The notes beneath the pieces were generated by a model. That model saw only the letters and a list, made by a program, of their open reading frames with translations, ran no database searches and was not told the origin of the DNA. From assembly GCF_022808815.1 (NCBI RefSeq), contig NZ_JAKZLC010000007.1:1-64000 (forward strand): a stretch of DNA of 64,000 bases, read 5' to 3'. The translations under genes were made by a program, and so were the position numbers. Of the stretch, positions 54,863 through 62,685 are shown in pieces (the first letter of the stretch is position 1; every line of letters begins with the position of its first letter). Origin of the DNA: Geothrix paludis. GTDB taxonomy: Bacteria > Acidobacteriota > Holophagae > Holophagales > Holophagaceae.

Positions 54863-55678
54863 TCATCCCAATCCCGCCGCCACCTGCGTCGCCCGCTCGA
54901 TGCCGCGGGCCACGACGGAGCGGATGCGGCCGTCCTCCAGGGCCAGGAGGCCGGCGATGGTGCAGCCGGCGGGAGTGGTCACGTCGTCCTTGAGGGCGGC
55001 GGGGTGGCGGCCCGTCTCCAGCACCATGGCGGCGGCGCCCAGGGTCATCTGGGCCGCCAGTTCCACGGCCACGGCCCGGGGCAGGCCGCACTGGACGCCC
55101 CCTTCGGCCAGGGCCTCGAGGATGACGAACATGAAGGCCGGGCCGCTGGCGCTGAGGCCCGTGACGGCGTCCATGTGGCGCTCGTCCAGGTCCATGACCC
55201 GGCCCAGGGGTTCGAAGAGGGCCCGGGCCTGGGCCAGCTGGGCCTCAGTGACCCCCTGCCCCGCCGCCAGCACCGTCATGCCCCGGCGGATGGAGCAGGG
55301 CGTGTTGGGCATGGCCCGCACCAGGGGCGTGCCCGCGGGCGTGTGGGCCACCAGGAAGTCCAGGGTGGTCCCCGCGGCGATGGAGACCACCAGGGGGTGG
55401 TGGTCCAGCGCCCCCGAGGCGGACAGGCCCGCCAGCAGGCCTTTCAGCTCCTTCGGCTTCACGCAGAGCAGCACCAGTTCCGCATGGCGGACAGCCTCGT
55501 CCGCGTCGCTCGAGAGCGCGATGCCCAGGGCCTCGGCCCGGGCCCTGCCCGCGCCCGGGTGCCGCGTGGCCGCGTGGATGCGACCCGCTGGGTAGCCTGA
55601 GGCCTCCACCAGGCCGGCGCTGATGGCCTGGCCCATGGTGCCGAAGCCGAGGATGGCGAGCTTGGGATGGCGGCTCAT
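54863..55678 (-). CDS. proC: Pyrroline-5-carboxylate reductase
   Basis: A 271-residue NAD(P)H-dependent enzyme making proline from pyrroline-5-carboxylate. ILGFGTMGQAISAGL is the dinucleotide site, and the C-terminal DAVTGLSASGPAFMFVILEA with KDDVTTPAGCTIAGL is diagnostic. A leader-peptide-plus-terminator arrangement just upstream suggests attenuation control. Confidence 0.95.
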   Translation of the reverse strand: MSRHPKLAILGFGTMGQAISAGLVEASGYPAGRIHAATRHPGAGRARAEALGIALSSDADEAVRHAELVLLCVKPKELKGLLAGLSASGALDHHPLVVSIAAGTTLDFLVAHTPAGTPLVRAMPNTPCSIRRGMTVLAAGQGVTEAQLAQARALFEPLGRVMDLDERHMDAVTGLSASGPAFMFVILEALAEGGVQCGLPRAVAVELAAQMTLGAAAMVLETGRHPAALKDDVTTPAGCTIAGLLALEDGRIRSVVARGIERATQVAAGLG

Positions 55679-55695
55679 GGAAACTCCCTGAAACG

Positions 55696-55723
55696 AAAAA
55701 CCCCCGCCTTGGGGGGCAGGGGT
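55696..55723 (-). terminator. Terminator or attenuator before proC
   Basis: On the minus strand ACCCCTGCC, loop CCCCAA, GGCGGGGGT and then TTTTT: a nine-pair stem plus U-run, located between the leader ORF and the proC start. Confidence 0.75.
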
Positions 55724-55746
55724 GGATGGCGGGACCTGGATCCAGG

Positions 55747-55818
55747 TCAGCCGATCATGCGACTCCCCCCCGCACGCAAGGTGCTAGGGCGCGGGTGGAT
55801 GGCCAGGATGAGGATCAT
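55747..55818 (-). CDS. Possible 23-residue leader peptide before proC
   Basis: An ORF of 24 codons encoding MILILAIHPRPSTL and RAGGSRMIG. A TATAGT box (revcomp of ACTATA, about 55827-55832) lies only about eight bases upstream, so the transcript may start almost at the ATG. A perfect palindrome (GACCTGGATCCAGGTC, 55733-55748) and a terminator follow before proC. The arrangement resembles a transcription attenuator; the peptide is not specially rich in Pro, so its sensing role is uncertain. Confidence 0.4.
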   Translation of the reverse strand: MILILAIHPRPSTLRAGGSRMIG

Positions 55819-55863
55819 GTGAATCACTATAAACCTTCCGGACCTTCCGGCAGGCGGAAACCG

Positions 55864-56208
55864 CTACTGGTCCCGACCCCGATCCAGGGTCCACCAAGGG
55901 CAGGCGCCCAGGTCCGAGACCACGAATCCCTGCCGCATCTCGGAGATGAGCTGGAACTGCGTGCCGACCGGCGTGTGGAAGCCCGTGGTGATCTCGCCGG
56001 GTCCCGAGCGGACGCCGAAGTAGAAGTCGGCCTGCTCCAGACCCAGGCGCAGGATGGTCTCCTGGAGGGCCTCCCGCTGGTCCATGCCCTCGGGAATGCC
56101 CTGGATCACCTGGACCGCGTCGCCGGCGATGATGGTGGGGGCGTAGGCCTCGGCACCCTGGTCCTCCAGCACGGCCAGGGTGATGTGGGTGAACTCCTGG
56201 AGGTCCAT
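55864..56208 (-). CDS. Hypothetical protein coupled to gltX
   Basis: A 114-residue soluble acidic protein starting MDLQEFTHITLAVLEDQG. Its start overlaps the gltX stop by one base (TGATG), so it is translationally coupled to gltX. The TTGFHTPVGTQFQLISEM segment has no family I recognise. Confidence 0.65.
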   Translation of the reverse strand: MDLQEFTHITLAVLEDQGAEAYAPTIIAGDAVQVIQGIPEGMDQREALQETILRLGLEQADFYFGVRSGPGEITTGFHTPVGTQFQLISEMRQGFVVSDLGACPWWTLDRGRDQ

Positions 56209-57680
56209 CAGAGCCACTTCGCCAGCCGCGCGGCCACTTCCTCCCGGCCCACCAGCATGAGGGTGTCGAAGATGCCCGGGCTGACGGGCTTCCCGCAGAG
56301 CGCCACGCGGAGGGCCTGGGCCAGGTCCTTGGTCTTGAGGCCGTGGCGCTCCAGGATGGCGGCGAAGCCGGCCTCCAGGCCCTCGTGGCTGTAGTCCGCG
56401 AGCTCCGCGACTTCCCGCAGGGCGGGCTTGACGGCCGCGGTCATGAACTTCTCCACGGCCTTCTCATCGAAGGCGGCAGGCCGCTCGAAGGCAAAGCGCA
56501 GGGCCTCGGCCATGTCGGTGAGGGATTTCCCCTTCTGGGTGGCCTGGATGGCCTGGGCCCGCCAGGCCTCGGGCTTCTGCTCCCAGATCTCGGGCACGAA
56601 GGGCCTGAGATGCGGCTCCAGCTCCTGCCAGGTCGCCCGCTGGATGAGCTTCTGGTTCAGCCACTGGAGCTTGTCCATGTCGAAGCGGGCCGCGCTCTTC
56701 TGGCAGTCCGCCAGGTCGAAGAGCTGGATCATCTGCTCGTCCGTGAGCAGTTCCTCCTCGGCGCTCTCCACGGCCTTGCCGCCGATCTTGGGCGTCCAGG
56801 AGAGGCGGGCCAAGGCCAGGCGCACGGCGGAGGGCAGCAGCCCCATGGCCTGGTACTCCGTGATGCTGGTGGCGCCGTGGCGCTTGCTGAGCTTGGCGCC
56901 ATCCGCGCCCAGGATCATGGGCACATGGGCGAAGGCCGGCAGGTCGTACCCGAAGGCGGCGAACAGCGGGATCTGCTTGGGCGTGTTGTTCAGGTGGTCG
57001 TCGCCACGGATGACGTGGGTGACCTCCATGTGGGTGTCGTCCACCACCACGCAGAAGTTGTAGGTGGGCACGCCGATCTCGCCGGGCCCGTCTCCCGTGC
57101 GGGCGATGATCCAGTCGTCCAGGCTCTCGGCGGGGAAACGCGTCTCGCCCTTGATGAGATCGGGCACGAGGATGTCGCCGTCCACGGGCATGCGGAAGCG
57201 GATGGCGGCGGGCTGGCTGGCGTCGTGGTTCGCGCCGGCGCAACCCTTCCCCGCGTCCATCCCGCGGTTGTACTGGAAGACCTTGCCGGCGGCCTCCACG
57301 GCCTTGCGACGCTCGTCCAGGGCCTCCTTCGAGCAGCGGCAGCGGTAGGCCAGGTCCTTTTCCAGCAGCTCCTGGATCTTGGCCTTGTACAGGTCCATGC
57401 GCTGCATCTGGCGGTAGGGGCCGTGGGGTCCCTTCCACTGGCCGGGATCGCCCACCACCGGGCCCTCGTCCCAGTCCAGGCCGCACCAGGCCATGCCTTC
57501 TTCGATGATCCGGATGTTGTCGTCGGTGCTGCGTGAGAGGTCCGTGTCCTCGATGCGCAGGATGAAGCGGCCCCCGTGCCGGCGGGCATAGAGCCAGCAG
57601 AACAGCGCCGTGCGGACCCCCCCGATGTGGAGCATGCCGGTGGGGGACGGGGCGAAGCGGGTGACGACCTGACGGGACAT
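56208..57680 (-). CDS. gltX: Glutamyl-tRNA synthetase
   Basis: A 490-residue class I synthetase. The HIGH motif is seen in SPTGMLHIGGVRTALF and the KLSKR motif in GAKLSKRHGATS. It charges tRNA-Glu, which also feeds tetrapyrrole synthesis. Start ATG 57680 (MSRQVVTRFAPS) follows a longer non-coding frame. Confidence 0.96.
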   Translation of the reverse strand: MSRQVVTRFAPSPTGMLHIGGVRTALFCWLYARRHGGRFILRIEDTDLSRSTDDNIRIIEEGMAWCGLDWDEGPVVGDPGQWKGPHGPYRQMQRMDLYKAKIQELLEKDLAYRCRCSKEALDERRKAVEAAGKVFQYNRGMDAGKGCAGANHDASQPAAIRFRMPVDGDILVPDLIKGETRFPAESLDDWIIARTGDGPGEIGVPTYNFCVVVDDTHMEVTHVIRGDDHLNNTPKQIPLFAAFGYDLPAFAHVPMILGADGAKLSKRHGATSITEYQAMGLLPSAVRLALARLSWTPKIGGKAVESAEEELLTDEQMIQLFDLADCQKSAARFDMDKLQWLNQKLIQRATWQELEPHLRPFVPEIWEQKPEAWRAQAIQATQKGKSLTDMAEALRFAFERPAAFDEKAVEKFMTAAVKPALREVAELADYSHEGLEAGFAAILERHGLKTKDLAQALRVALCGKPVSPGIFDTLMLVGREEVAARLAKWL

Positions 57681-57742
57681 GAGGGGCCTCGAAATCAAAC
57701 CCTCAGTGTGCCTCAAGCGCACGGGCTTCGCCCGCGCGTATA

Positions 57743-57765
57743 CGAAAAACGCATGGCGTATTTCG
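57743..57765 (-). terminator. Hairpin after the MglA-like gene
   Basis: CGAAAAACGC (57743-57752) and GCGTATTTCG (57756-57765) pair with one mismatch around ATG. It lies just after the stop of the MglA-like gene. Confidence 0.55.
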
Positions 57766-57767
57766 CT

Positions 57768-58652
57768 CTACTTGATGTAGAGCTTCAGCTTGATCTCCAC
57801 CGGGGAATCGCCGCTGAAGAGGCTGCGATCCAGCACGATGGGCACCTCCACGACACTGCGGTGGGGCATGTGCGTGGGCGCGGGGGCATGGGCTTGCGAG
57901 AAGGTGGAGTCCACGGGGAATTCGTCGATCTCTTCCAGCAGCTCGCCCGCGGACAGCTCCTCCACCTCCAGGGGCTTGGAATCCATGGCGGGAGTCGGGG
58001 GCGGCGGAGGGGGAGGTGGCGCTCCTCCCGTGAGCACGGTCTGGGGCTCCTCGACGACGCCGCCGCCATATTTCTCGGCGAGGCTCTTCAGCACGAGGCG
58101 GGCCACTCCCGAGAGAGTCTCCTTGACCCCCTCGCCCCGCATGGCGCAGGCCTCGAAGGTGGGCACGCTGAAGAGGTTGATCTCCTTGTCCAGGGTGCCG
58201 ATGGGCAGCGCGTTCGGCGTGTCCCGCTTGTTCCACTGGATGACGTGGGGGATCTTCGACAGGTCGGTGCCCTGCTCCTTGAGGTTGGCGATGAGGTTCT
58301 GGAAGCTCTCCTTGTTGCTTTCCAGGGCCGGGGCCTGGGAATCCGCCACGAACACCACCGCATCGGCGCCGCGGAGCACCAGCTTGCGGGTGGCGTCGTA
58401 GAAGACCTGGCCGGGCACGGTGTAGAGCTGGACGCGGGTCTTCATCCCCCGGATGGTCCCGAGGTCGATGGGCAGGAAGTCGAAGAAGAGGGTGCGGTCC
58501 GTCTGGGTGGCCAGCGACAGCATCTTGCCGCGCCCCTCGCCGGGCAGCGTGTCGTAGATGTGCTGGAGGTTGGTCGTCTTCCCGCAGAGGCCGGGCCCGT
58601 AGTAGACGATCTTCGCCGTCAACTCCTTCGTGGCCGCGTTGAAAAGCACCAT
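57768..58652 (-). CDS. MglA-like GTPase with C-terminal extension
   Basis: A 294-residue protein. Residues 1-195 are an MglA-type small GTPase: P-loop YYGPGLCGKTTNLQHIY, VPGQVFYDATRKLVLRG and the NKRD base-recognition motif. The last 95 residues are an extension not found in typical MglA (about 195 aa): a Pro-rich linker with eight consecutive prolines, then an acidic helix and a beta-rich end (VVEVPIVLDRSLFSGDSP). MglA controls polarity and motility. The start is ATG 58652. Confidence 0.88.
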   Translation of the reverse strand: MVLFNAATKELTAKIVYYGPGLCGKTTNLQHIYDTLPGEGRGKMLSLATQTDRTLFFDFLPIDLGTIRGMKTRVQLYTVPGQVFYDATRKLVLRGADAVVFVADSQAPALESNKESFQNLIANLKEQGTDLSKIPHVIQWNKRDTPNALPIGTLDKEINLFSVPTFEACAMRGEGVKETLSGVARLVLKSLAEKYGGGVVEEPQTVLTGGAPPPPPPPPTPAMDSKPLEVEELSAGELLEEIDEFPVDSTFSQAHAPAPTHMPHRSVVEVPIVLDRSLFSGDSPVEIKLKLYIK

Positions 58653-58815
58653 GCTGCACCCTCGCGATTCATTCGCGTGATCTTCAGGGAAGATTGGCCG
58701 CTCCACCAAAACCCGTCAAGAAAGAACCGATACGAGTCTTTCGCCCCCAATGAGCCGCCACGATGACGGAGGGATGCGCTAAACTTCCCGCCATCCCACC
58801 TTCCCCGAGGGTTCC

Positions 58816-59796
58816 ATGGCCAAGCTGCTGGTGCACGAAAGCGCGGGTACCCGCGAATTCGAGATCGTGGATGAAGAAGTCCACATGGGACGCGAGCTGG
58901 ACAACACCCTGCGGCTCCCGGATCCCAGCATCAGTCGCCATCACTGCGTCCTCCGCAAGGTGGGCGGGGGCTATGAGATCCAGGACCTCCAGAGCAGCAA
59001 CGGCGTGCTCGTGAACGGCAACCGGGTGCAGTCCTCCCCCCTTCGGAACGGGGATCGCATCACCCTGGGCCAGGTGCAGCTCACCTTCCAGGATCCCCAG
59101 TCCGAGGTCGGCGCCACGGTGGCGGTGAACCGTGAAACCGCGGCCAAGCCCCCTCTCGGCACCGTGCGGATGTCCGCGGATGAGCTGGCCGCCATCCATG
59201 CCGGGAAGGCGCCGGCCGAGGACCCCGCGGTGCCCATCCAGCCCTCCACCGGCCCTGTGCCCACCCCCGCCAAGATGGCGCCCCCCGTTCCGCCCGTGGC
59301 CCCGCCGCCCGCGCCCCGGCCCGCGGCGCCCACCCGGCCTCCCGAGCAGTCCTTCCTCGGCTCCCTCCTGCCCTCCATCCCCGATGACGCTGTGACCGTG
59401 GGCGAGCGCGGCGACCTGGTGAACCGGCTCCTGGCCGTCCTCATCGACGCCGTGCCCGCGGTGCTCATCTCCATGGTCTTCATGGTCCTGTCCCACGTGC
59501 CCGTGATCGGGTGCGTCCTGGTACCCGTCAGCGTCCTCGCCCAGATCGCCTACTACTGGCTCTTCATCCCCTGGTGCGTCTCGAAATACGGCGCCAGCAT
59601 CGGCAAGAAGATGATGAAGCTGCGGGTGGTGCCGGAGGGCCAGCCCCAGGGACGCATCGAGTTCGGTCCCGCCATCCTCCGCCAGATCGGCAACATCCTG
59701 GCGCTCAACCTGATCGTCCTGGCCGTGAAGGGCGACGAGCGCATCAGCCTCAGCGACATGCTGGCCAAGACCGAAGTGCTGAAAGTGGACCGCTGA
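58816..59796 (+). CDS. FHA and RDD domain membrane protein
   Basis: A 326-residue protein. Residues 10-95 form an FHA domain (phosphothreonine binding: MGRELDNTLRLPDPSISRHH, then SSNGVLVNG). A Pro/Ala-rich linker of about 65 residues leads to a C-terminal RDD-type membrane domain (LVNRLLAVLIDAVPAVLISM, then GASIGKKMMKLRVV). It links phospho-signalling to the membrane, though the partners are unknown. It diverges from the MglA-like gene. Confidence 0.9.
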   Translation: MAKLLVHESAGTREFEIVDEEVHMGRELDNTLRLPDPSISRHHCVLRKVGGGYEIQDLQSSNGVLVNGNRVQSSPLRNGDRITLGQVQLTFQDPQSEVGATVAVNRETAAKPPLGTVRMSADELAAIHAGKAPAEDPAVPIQPSTGPVPTPAKMAPPVPPVAPPPAPRPAAPTRPPEQSFLGSLLPSIPDDAVTVGERGDLVNRLLAVLIDAVPAVLISMVFMVLSHVPVIGCVLVPVSVLAQIAYYWLFIPWCVSKYGASIGKKMMKLRVVPEGQPQGRIEFGPAILRQIGNILALNLIVLAVKGDERISLSDMLAKTEVLKVDR

Positions 59797-59798
59797 CG

Positions 59799-60326
59799 GT
59801 GATCCTCACCGGCAAGCAGATCCTCGAGGCCCGGAACCAGGGGAAGATCCGCATCGATCCCTGGTCCGACCGCCAGCTGAATCCCAACAGCTACAACCTG
59901 CGCCTGGGAGATGACCTGGCCGTCTACACTGAGCGCGAGCTCGACATGGCCAAGCCCAACGGCATCGAGTTCCTGAAGATCCCCGCGGAGGGCCTGCTGC
60001 TCCAGCCCGGCACGCTCTACCTGGGCCGCACGCTGGAATACACGGAGACCCACGGCATGGTGCCCATGCTGGAGGGGCGCAGCAGCGTGGGGCGCCTGGG
60101 CCTCTTCGTGCACGTCACCGCCGGCTTCGGCGACATCGGATTCTGCGGCTTCTGGACCCTGGAGATCAGCTGCATCCAGCCCGTGCGCATCTACGCCGGC
60201 GTGGGCATCTGCCAGATCTTCTACCACACCGTCAGCGGCGAGTACGACAGCTACGAATCCGGCAAGTACCAGCGCAACTCCGGCATCCAGCCGTCGATGC
60301 TGTGGAAGGACTTCGTCAAGGAATGA
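59799..60326 (+). CDS. dcd: dCTP deaminase
   Basis: A 175-residue enzyme that converts dCTP to dUTP. The motifs SYNLRLGDD, EGRSSVGRLG and FCGFWTLEISC match the Dcd family. It starts with GTG 59799, two bases after the FHA-RDD gene stop, so it is probably co-transcribed with it. It is slightly shorter than E. coli Dcd (193 aa). Confidence 0.93.
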   Translation: MILTGKQILEARNQGKIRIDPWSDRQLNPNSYNLRLGDDLAVYTERELDMAKPNGIEFLKIPAEGLLLQPGTLYLGRTLEYTETHGMVPMLEGRSSVGRLGLFVHVTAGFGDIGFCGFWTLEISCIQPVRIYAGVGICQIFYHTVSGEYDSYESGKYQRNSGIQPSMLWKDFVKE

Positions 60327-60345
60327 CCCGTCCCCGTACGAAAAA

Positions 60346-60368
60346 GCGGCGCCGGGGCGCCGCCTTTT
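60346..60368. terminator. Terminator after dcd
   Basis: GCGGCGCC (60346-60353), short loop, GGCGCCGC (60356-60363), then CTTTT; A-rich on the other side, so it may act on both strands. Confidence 0.85.
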
Positions 60369-60384
60369 CGTGCGGGGAGAAGCC

Positions 60385-60825
60385 TCAGGCCATGCCGCTC
60401 ATCAGCTTGTTGAAGCCGGCGACCTTGACCCACCAGATGACGAGGCACACCAGGGCGACGGGGCCCGCGAGGAGGTTCAGGATCGGGATCAGGCCGCAGC
60501 AGTTCGCGATGCAGGCGACCAGGCCAATGGTGTAGCCGGCGTCTTCCACGTTCTTGCCGTTTTCCGCTGCCCAGCTCTTGATGGAGTCCGAGACGTTCTT
60601 CACGACGAAGAAGTGCCACACCAGGTTGAACAGCGGGATGAGCATGAGCCAGACCATGGCCGGCTTCATCTTCTGGTGGCGCTCGCCGGCGAGATTGAGG
60701 GCCTTCTGCATCGTGAGGATGTAGAAGATCGCGATGGCGAGGCCCACTGCGGCGATGAGCAGCCCGAAGATCAGGCAGCCGCCGCCGAGCATCGCGGCCA
60801 AGGCATTGGAATCGGTATGAGACAT
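60385..60825 (-). CDS. Small multi-pass membrane protein
   Basis: A 146-residue protein from ATG 60825 with three or four membrane helices. FGLLIAAVGLAIAIFYILTM near residue 20 and KPAMVWLMLIPLFNLVWHFF around residue 52 suggest a compact integral protein of unknown family. GGAGG precedes the start. It is convergent with dcd. Confidence 0.65.
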   Translation of the reverse strand: MSHTDSNALAAMLGGGCLIFGLLIAAVGLAIAIFYILTMQKALNLAGERHQKMKPAMVWLMLIPLFNLVWHFFVVKNVSDSIKSWAAENGKNVEDAGYTIGLVACIANCCGLIPILNLLAGPVALVCLVIWWVKVAGFNKLMSGMA

Positions 60826-60973
60826 GGAGCCTCCTGGAGATGGCGGAACCCGGATCGGGATACGGCCGGAACATGGGGGGAAGGGGATCAGTCCAGAGCT
60901 TAGAGGCCTCCCGGGTCGGATACAAGATCCCGGGTGGCCCGCGCGGCGGGGGACGCCTGAACAGGCCCCCTGC

Positions 60974-62584
60974 TCATCCTCCGTAGGCGGCCGTCGGCCG
61001 GTCCTCTTCCCAGACCACCTCGAAGGGACGCACCTCATGCTCGATGCCCTTGAGCTGGAAACCCTCCAACTGGCGCAGGCGGGCCGCGCCCACCAGCTCG
61101 GCCGTGCGTGGGCCGATGACGATCTGGCCGGGCTTGGCCACACCGCTCTCCAGGCGGGAGGCCAAGTTCACGGTGCTGCCCATGACGGTGTAGTCCATGC
61201 GTTTCTCGCAGCCAATGTCGCCCGCGAAGGCCTCGCCGCTGTTGATGCCGATGCGCATCTTCAACTCAGGGTAGCCCTCGGGCCGGGCTTCGTTCAGGGT
61301 CCGCAGGGTCTCCTGCATGGCCGCGGCGGCCTCCACGGCGTGGCGGGCATGGTCGGGGTCGGGGTTGGGCGCGCCGAAGAAGGCCATGATGGCGTCGCCG
61401 ATGTACTTGTCGAGGGTGCCCCCCCGGCTGAAGATCTGGTCCGTCATGGCCTCGAAGGTGCGGTTGAGGATGCCCGCCAGCACGAGCGGCTCCATGCCCT
61501 CGCTCATGCGGGTGAAGCCGGAGATGTCGGCGAAGAGCACGCTGATCTGGCAGCGCTGGGCCTGGAGGGCTGGAGCCTCCTTGTTCTGGCTGGACTTGAG
61601 GATCTGGTCCACCACGGCCGGGCTGTGGTACCGCTCCAGGCGCTGGCGGAACTTGGCCTCCCGCTCGCGCTGGATGCCCACGGCGGCGAAGTTGGCCATG
61701 GCGCTGAGCAGGTGCTCGTCCTCCCGCTTGAAGCCGCCCTTGCTGAGGCTCGTCTCCAGGTAGATCACCCCCAGGGACTGGTTCTCCACGATGAGGGGCG
61801 CGCAGAGGGCCGAGGTGATGCCATGGATCTTGATGCTCTCGCCGGCGCTGAAGCGGGGGTCCATCCGGGCGTCGGTGGTGAGGATGGCCACCCGGTCCTT
61901 CATGGCCGTGCGGGCGATGGTGCGGCTGATGGGGTTGGCGTTCTGGCCCGCCTGCTCCTCCCAGACCAGCTCGGGCACCAGCTCGCCATTGGCATCCGCC
62001 AGCAGGATGAAGCCCCGCTGGCAGGGGATCTGGGCCGTCACCAGGCCCATCACGGACTCGAGCAGCTCCGCCAGGCCCGCGGCCCGCAGCAGGGTGCCCG
62101 CCATGCTGGCCAGACGCTGGAACAGGGTCACGGCATCGCCCGCGGGGTGCTGGCCGCCGGCCTGGGCCAGCATGGCCTCCAGGCTGGCGTGAGGCACCAG
62201 GATCGAGCCCGAGGCATCGAAGGCCCGGTCCTCGAGGGAGATTTTCGGGGCCGCGGTCCGGCCCGCCAAGTTCAGGCCCTGCGTCGGAGATCCCGGCACG
62301 GGCTCGGGCATCCAGCGCACCACGGCTTCGCCCAGAAGCACCGTATCCCCCGGATGCAGGGGCGCCGGCTCGGCCAGGACCACCCCGTTGAGCGTGGTGC
62401 CGTTCAGGGACTTCATGTCCATGACGTGGGGCTGGCCATCCTTGAGGAAGATCCGGGCGTGGACCCGGCTGACCGCATTGGCCTGGATGCGGATGGTGGC
62501 CTGGTCGCCCCGGCCCAGGGTCACGCCTTCTTCCGTGAGCGTTACGGGATGCAGGGCGCCGTCAACCTGGAGGGTGAGCTTCAT
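60974..62584 (-). CDS. FHA-GAF-adenylate/guanylate cyclase
   Basis: A 536-residue signalling protein. The domain order is N-terminal FHA (TLGRGDQATIRIQ, then SLNGTTLNG), a GAF domain (around residues 155-310, with TSALCAPLIVENQSLGVIYL) and a C-terminal class III nucleotide cyclase (VLFADISGFTRMSEGMEP, then DKYIGDAIMAFFGAP, with conserved Asp residues). It would make cAMP or cGMP in response to a ligand or phosphoprotein binding. No receiver gene is adjacent. Confidence 0.93.
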   Translation of the reverse strand: MKLTLQVDGALHPVTLTEEGVTLGRGDQATIRIQANAVSRVHARIFLKDGQPHVMDMKSLNGTTLNGVVLAEPAPLHPGDTVLLGEAVVRWMPEPVPGSPTQGLNLAGRTAAPKISLEDRAFDASGSILVPHASLEAMLAQAGGQHPAGDAVTLFQRLASMAGTLLRAAGLAELLESVMGLVTAQIPCQRGFILLADANGELVPELVWEEQAGQNANPISRTIARTAMKDRVAILTTDARMDPRFSAGESIKIHGITSALCAPLIVENQSLGVIYLETSLSKGGFKREDEHLLSAMANFAAVGIQREREAKFRQRLERYHSPAVVDQILKSSQNKEAPALQAQRCQISVLFADISGFTRMSEGMEPLVLAGILNRTFEAMTDQIFSRGGTLDKYIGDAIMAFFGAPNPDPDHARHAVEAAAAMQETLRTLNEARPEGYPELKMRIGINSGEAFAGDIGCEKRMDYTVMGSTVNLASRLESGVAKPGQIVIGPRTAELVGAARLRQLEGFQLKGIEHEVRPFEVVWEEDRPTAAYGG

Positions 62585-62685
62585 ATGGAAACCGGGGGGA
62601 AGGCCGAGTCTAGCACGGGGCTGCTGACCCTATCGGCGCTTCGCGGTAATCTATGAGGTTCCACTTGATGGTGGATGGAGGTCCG

